Made by a program: the position numbers and the translations under genes
The notes under the pieces: model-generated
The model's input: only the letters and a program-made list of their open reading frames with translations
The model's database searches: none
Told to the model about the DNA's origin: nothing
Part shown: positions 59,827 to 64,000 of the stretch, in pieces
Numbering within the stretch: position 1 is the first letter of the stretch
How the letters are laid out: every line of letters begins with the position of its first letter
Assembly: GCA_027475525.1 (NCBI GenBank)
Contig: JAMWFC010000085.1
Span: forward strand, 434,001 to 498,000
Direction of reading: 5' to 3'
Source of the DNA: Macrolepiota albuminosa
Taxonomy: Eukaryota > Basidiomycota > Agaricomycetes > Agaricales > Agaricaceae
DNA: 64,000 bases

Positions 59827-62261
59827 TTAACGACGGCGCTTAAAGAGTCGAGGTGGCCTGGCAGTATCCTCCACCTCTCCCTCCCCCGAAAGGTTACCGT
59901 CACCCTCACCTTCCTCTGGTCCATCTTCTCGAGTCTCAGGTGGGTTCATGGGCGAGTTGTCCTCATTTCGATGCTCATCATCATTCAAGCTCGAGTCTGA
60001 GTCCTTCTCTCCAGGTGACAATTCCTGCTCATCCTCCCTGTCGCGGCTAGATTGAGAAAGTTTTTCGGCTTGTCTTGTGATGGATCGGAACTGCTGTGGT
60101 TGGAGGGGCATGCGTATATTGTCTGGCTGCTGGAGCGAGTGAGGCTGATAAAGAACATCAACATGATGCGAAAATACTAGTCATGGACTCGGAAATAATC
60201 AAGACTTACAGGAAGTACTTGCTCATGATAGCCACGGGCTTGATCCACACGGGGGTTGCGCCGCATATCCTCACGTCGATAGTCATTGTATCTGTATGGA
60301 ACATTGTAATATTCATTGTAGTATCGACGTCCCTCGTGGTGGTCGATGGACAGGCCCTGCTCCTGGTATTGAAAATTGTGTCGGTCATAGTAATGACCCT
60401 CAGGCTCCTGCCAATATTCCTGGTATCGGCGTTCTTTGTGTCGGTCATCTCCATGTCGATATCCTGCACGTCGAGGATCTACTTGTTGACGGTCTTCATG
60501 TTGCCGTTCCCCATGTCGACGATCGTCATATTGTTGGTCTGCTGGTCAAAAGTCATTACGCTGATGCATGTGGTCATTATGAAAGAAACCTGTCTGATGG
60601 TTGCCACTTTTTGGAGAACATGCACGAGGCTGTGGTGAAGTCGGAGGGGATGAGTATTGACGGTGCAGAGAAGAATCTTGCTGTGTTTCAGGTGGATCTG
60701 GTGTCTGCGAGATGGAGCTTGATTCCTGTTGACAATCATTGAAGTATACAGATGTATAATAGGAATTGCGTACCCGTTGAGTTTTCTGAGCCTTCCATGT
60801 GCATAAAACCTCCTCAGCAGCATCGTCACTCTCATTATCCTGCTCCTTGGACACAGCCCTCCGCTTTCTCTTCCTTTTGGGTTCCGATTTGAGCTCTGGT
60901 ACATTCCTATCACGCAATGAAATATATGAGCACCATACCAAAAAATCAGATGCACTTACTCGTTCCACCATTTTAATGTGTTGATGACCCACTGCTGATC
61001 AGGATCAGACTCAAATAACTTCACAACCATATCGTAAAGCTTTTGATAGTCAAAAGATCCATCCTTCTGACTCCACTTTTCCATTGAAGAGAGAGCGAAG
61101 TAGGTCTAAAAAATTGGTAGTAGAGGTCATGAAAAGAAAATCAACATACTTGAATAATTGTATATGCAATCGTTCTTGGAGTGACTTCTTTCAGACCATG
61201 GAGGTGTGTGATACAGGGTTTTGTCGCACTTCGATGGCCAGACAGTGCAGATGATGGGCTGGTAAATATATGACGATAAACCTATCAAATATACAAGTCA
61301 ATAAGTCTTATGGCGGATCTGAGAGCTCACTCGAAGAAGCAAATAACCTCTCATCAACCCCTTTGTCCGGTCATTTGGGTCAAATAAATCAAGATCATAA
61401 ACGAAAGAAGGCCAGTCAGAAGCTGTGATAATATACCCGTTCTTCCCTTCATTGACTTTGTCCATGAATGATCTATGAAGGAAATTACTAGATCAGAGCT
61501 GACGCTATAAGAGTAAGAAACTTACTCAGGATCGCAATCAAACATAGTAAGTTTCTTGATTGGACAAAGATGGCGGGCAAAGACAGGATGTCAAAAGGCA
61601 TGGCATGCTTTTGCTCCTGTTTCAGGTACCTTAGGGTTGAGATTAGTGTCTGGGTCCTTCAAAATGTACTTGATGATTGCGGGCTTCAATGATGAGGTAT
61701 TGTCAGTTCGTGCTCCATTCATTGCCTCTTCAATCTATTGATAATCGGGTTAAACCATAGAAAGTAAACCACATTGACTTACCTCTTTGATAAAATTATT
61801 CAGCTGTTCTTCGTTGAGGCATTGCAATACATTTTCTAGTCGTGGTTCAAGCTTGAGAATGGCCTGATATTGAGCCAAAAGTATAGCTTGGTCCTCACTA
61901 CATCTATTGACAGTAAGTTGAGTGTAAAATAGAGAATGACGCACTTGGATTGCTCAGATTGTTCCAGTGCAGTGTATATAACATTCCCTACAATCATGAA
62001 AGGGTCTATAGAGAGAGGTATCCAGCGTGCCATATCAGTATATGTCTTCAGTGAGTTTTTCCGGCTTGAAAAAATGTATGTTGATGCATATATGCAGGTG
62101 ATTGACTGCACTTACTCAGTTGTCTTTCGGCAAGATCCTTCCTGCAGGTTCTTCAACACTTTCTTTGCATGCTCATCATTTGAATTGGCCTTTGAAGTGA
62201 TTTGTTGAGAGAAGCTTGAAGGAGGACTTGAAGAGGGATGTAGTGGAGGGCGAGAAGGCAT
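59827..62261 (-). CDS. DUF6698-type protein with one in-frame stop
   Basis: Eleven exons with consistent phases: 62116-62261, 61945-62064, 61783-61903, 61526-61734, 61331-61472, 61150-61281, 60960-61105, 60774-60906, 60590-60725, 60210-60541 and 59827-60144. They give about 644 codons. The conserved core matches an agaricomycete-expanded family of unknown function: HPVFARHLCPIKKL, ASDWPSFVYDLDLFDPND, KGLMRGYLLLRVYRHIFTSP, HGLKEVTPRTIAYTIIQTYF and WVINTLKWWNENVPEL. The C-terminal part is basic (KRKRKRRA), then Arg/Tyr/Gln-rich, then acidic, ending LFKRRR. A TGA at 61591-61593 interrupts the core just before HPVFARHLCP. A 75-nt in-frame GT-AG segment (61555-61629) could remove it, but would also delete that conserved block. 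So the copy may be a recent pseudogene or encode a variant. The transposase at 62987 is divergent from it. Confidence 0.7.
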
Positions 62262-62986
62262 GTGATGAAGTGTTTGTGACACGACACAAGGTCAGTATGT
62301 TTGTGACACAATACAAGGTCAGTATCGTGACGATATTTGTTCACAGTTTGAACTCAAGCCATTCTCGGCATGGCACCATAGTTGTGCCAGCAGATGATGA
62401 GTCAGGAACAGCCTTCTTGTCTCTTGCCACCACTATCTCTCTTCCGATTGCTTTATTGCAGCACAGGTGAGTGCATAGTCACTCTCTCACCACACATTGT
62501 TCACTCCAAGTTGATTTGTAGAGTACAGAAGTTTGTCTACTCCATTCTCCCATCCCCAGGCCCTATTATTCAAGTTTTACTCTGCTTGAAATCAAGGTGA
62601 GACACTCACTCTACAACAATGAGCTTCCTCCTCATCTCTCCCTGCAGCTTTATCAAAAAAATTTGTATCTACAAGTTTGATAAAATATAGTAAGCCTTTG
62701 TTGGCCATAGCCATGTAAGGCTATCTCACCTCAATACTCATAGATCTCTCAGTCTGTATATAATAGTCTTGTCTCATTTTTTTTGCTCACCATCTCTCCT
62801 CTCTCTTTTATTTAGTCAAAAACTTGCATTACATTGTAGTATTAGCCCTCTCGTTTGCTCTAGTTGAGAAGTTCAATTTGTGGCTGCTTCAAGGAGTGCT
62901 ATTCTACAACCTGTTCCTACTCTTATCCTGTGATCTATTCTCCTCCTTTACAAACAGCAGCAGAGGCTTTTCTTCTCACTGTGACT
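62262..62986. promoter_or_regulatory. Shared upstream region of the DUF6698-type gene and the transposase
   Basis: 725 bases, A/T- and pyrimidine-rich, with no convincing gene. Contains the promoters of both divergent genes. Confidence 0.45.
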
Positions 62987-64000
62987 ATGCCACCATCTAG
63001 TTTCTCTTGTCCTGCTTGCTACAAGACCTTTGGTACTAGCTCTGGGCTGTCAACTCACAAAAGACAGTGCAGATTCATGCAGCGCAAGGCCACTCAAGTT
63101 CTTAATATTTTTAACAAGAGAAAAGTTGATGAACTGTCACAGAGTGGAGTTCAAAGGCCAGAAATGGAAGATACAGGTTTGGAGGAGACTGAGCTGCTAG
63201 TGTGTCCCAATCTGATGCATATAATTTTGGAACTTACTAGTTTTTACTTCTAGGATGCTAGTACTTCAAATGCTCAGGCTGATGAAAGAATTTCTATGCT
63301 ACTGCCTTTACCTCTGCCTCTTCCAAGGACTGTAGAAGACCCACTACCTTCTTTTCCTGCTTTTCGACCATCTGGAAGACCAAATCGTGCCATCCGATTG
63401 CCTAAGCGCTATATAGACTTAATGCCACCACCACCACCACCACTTATTCATGATCCTTCACCTATTCATGATATTTCACCTATCACTGATGCTTCAACTC
63501 AAGAAACTATTCCTAGTCCATCTCCAGAGCCAGTTATCTATTGTACCAAACCCAATAGCTTTGGTATATATCATGTCTATCCTGGAGGTCAACCATCATT
63601 CACTCCAGAAGAATTCTATTCGCTTTCTCATACATCCAATGCTCCCACATTTGCAGGTAGCCAAAGCACCTCTGACAACCAACCATGGTGGAGTCCCTTT
63701 GGCTCAACACCTGATATTGCAAAGACAGCTTACTTTGCACCATTCAAAAATCCGACAACATTCCTTCTCAAAGAATGGCAATTATCTGGCTCAAATCTCA
63801 AATCAGATGCTGAAGTTAATCGCCTTGTTCATGATTACATCCTGCGAGATGATTGGGATACAGTGGAATTGAAGGATTTTAATGCTGGCAGAGAAAGTAA
63901 ACGACTAGATGACTTCAGAGAGGCAGCCTCATCACCTTTTTCAGCAAGTGATGGATGGAAACAGTCAACACTCAAGATATCTGTGCCTTGTGATGGTGTT
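62987..64000 (+). CDS. Plavaka-type DNA transposase, N-terminal part (runs off the window)
   Basis: Exon 1 is 62987-63199 and exon 2 starts at 63254 and is open to the end. The product begins with MPPSSFSCPACYKTFGTSSG, a zinc finger (C-x2-C, then STHKRQC; last ligand Cys). It continues through Pro-rich text with RPSGRPNRAIRLPKRYIDLM and FGIYHVYPGGQPSFTPEE. It reaches the family's conserved stretch WWSPFGSTPDIAKTAYFAPF, ESKRLDDFREAASSPFSASD, GWKQSTLKISVPCDGV. That layout is the N-terminus of Plavaka (KDZ/CACTA-related) transposases of mushrooms. The catalytic domain lies beyond the window. No stop is seen, so the copy may be intact. I did not find its terminal inverted repeat inside the window. 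Confidence 0.85.

Noticed and set aside
60560..60590. In-frame TGA near 60573 as a nonsense mutation in the DUF6698-type gene
   Set aside because: A 48-nt GT-AG intron (about 60542-60589) contains the stop, and its removal keeps the phase, so it is most likely intronic.

Overview
The window looks like nuclear DNA of an agaricomycete (mushroom-forming basidiomycete). The genes are cut into many exons by GT-AG introns of about 45-80 bases. Several families are typical of Agaricomycetes: a DUF6534-type membrane protein, a DUF6698-type protein, a small secreted Kre9/Knh1-domain protein and a Plavaka-type transposase. All exon models were built by eye from splice signals, reading phase and, where possible, a paralogue in the window.

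Left gene block (about 0.7-19.3 kb): two O-acetylhomoserine/O-acetylserine sulfhydrylase-like genes face away from each other (731-2475 minus, 3352-5284 plus) and share all intron positions. They are followed by a membrane protein (7.0-8.5 kb), an F-box protein (9453-11674), a putative zinc-binding protein (12183-13176 minus), a recyclin-1 (Rcy1)-like F-box/Sec10 protein with a C-terminal CAAX box (14198-17729), an intron-containing tRNA-Gln(CUG) (17801-17882) and an uncharacterised minus-strand gene.

Transposon island (about 20-52 kb): a Ty3/gypsy chromovirus-type element occupies 22817-45671, with LTRs, a 5-bp target duplication (AAAAG), gag-pro, pol with chromodomain, and an extra third ORF. 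A second Ty3/gypsy element in the opposite orientation (33212-44916, 935-bp LTRs, 4-bp duplication CCGG) has inserted into that third ORF, and the frame is continuous across the insertion. The inner element carries a spliced gene antisense to its own transcript. Decayed elements of a third LTR family flank the nest (about 20.9-22.8 and 45.7-51.8 kb). Twelve head-to-tail duplications with a period of exactly 77 bp occur in the island and nowhere else that I could see. I read these as an assembly artefact that breaks several retrotransposon frames.

Right gene block (about 52-64 kb): a MITE-like inverted-repeat element, a second copy of the putative zinc-binding family (52835-53849 minus), a low-complexity hypothetical gene, a Kre9/Knh1-domain secreted protein (57708-58277 minus), the 3' end of a LINE, a DUF6698-type gene with one in-frame stop (59827-62261 minus) and the start of a Plavaka transposase (62987 to the window edge).

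The cellular genes do not form one pathway. They cover sulfur amino-acid synthesis, ubiquitin/F-box functions, endocytic recycling and cell-surface proteins.
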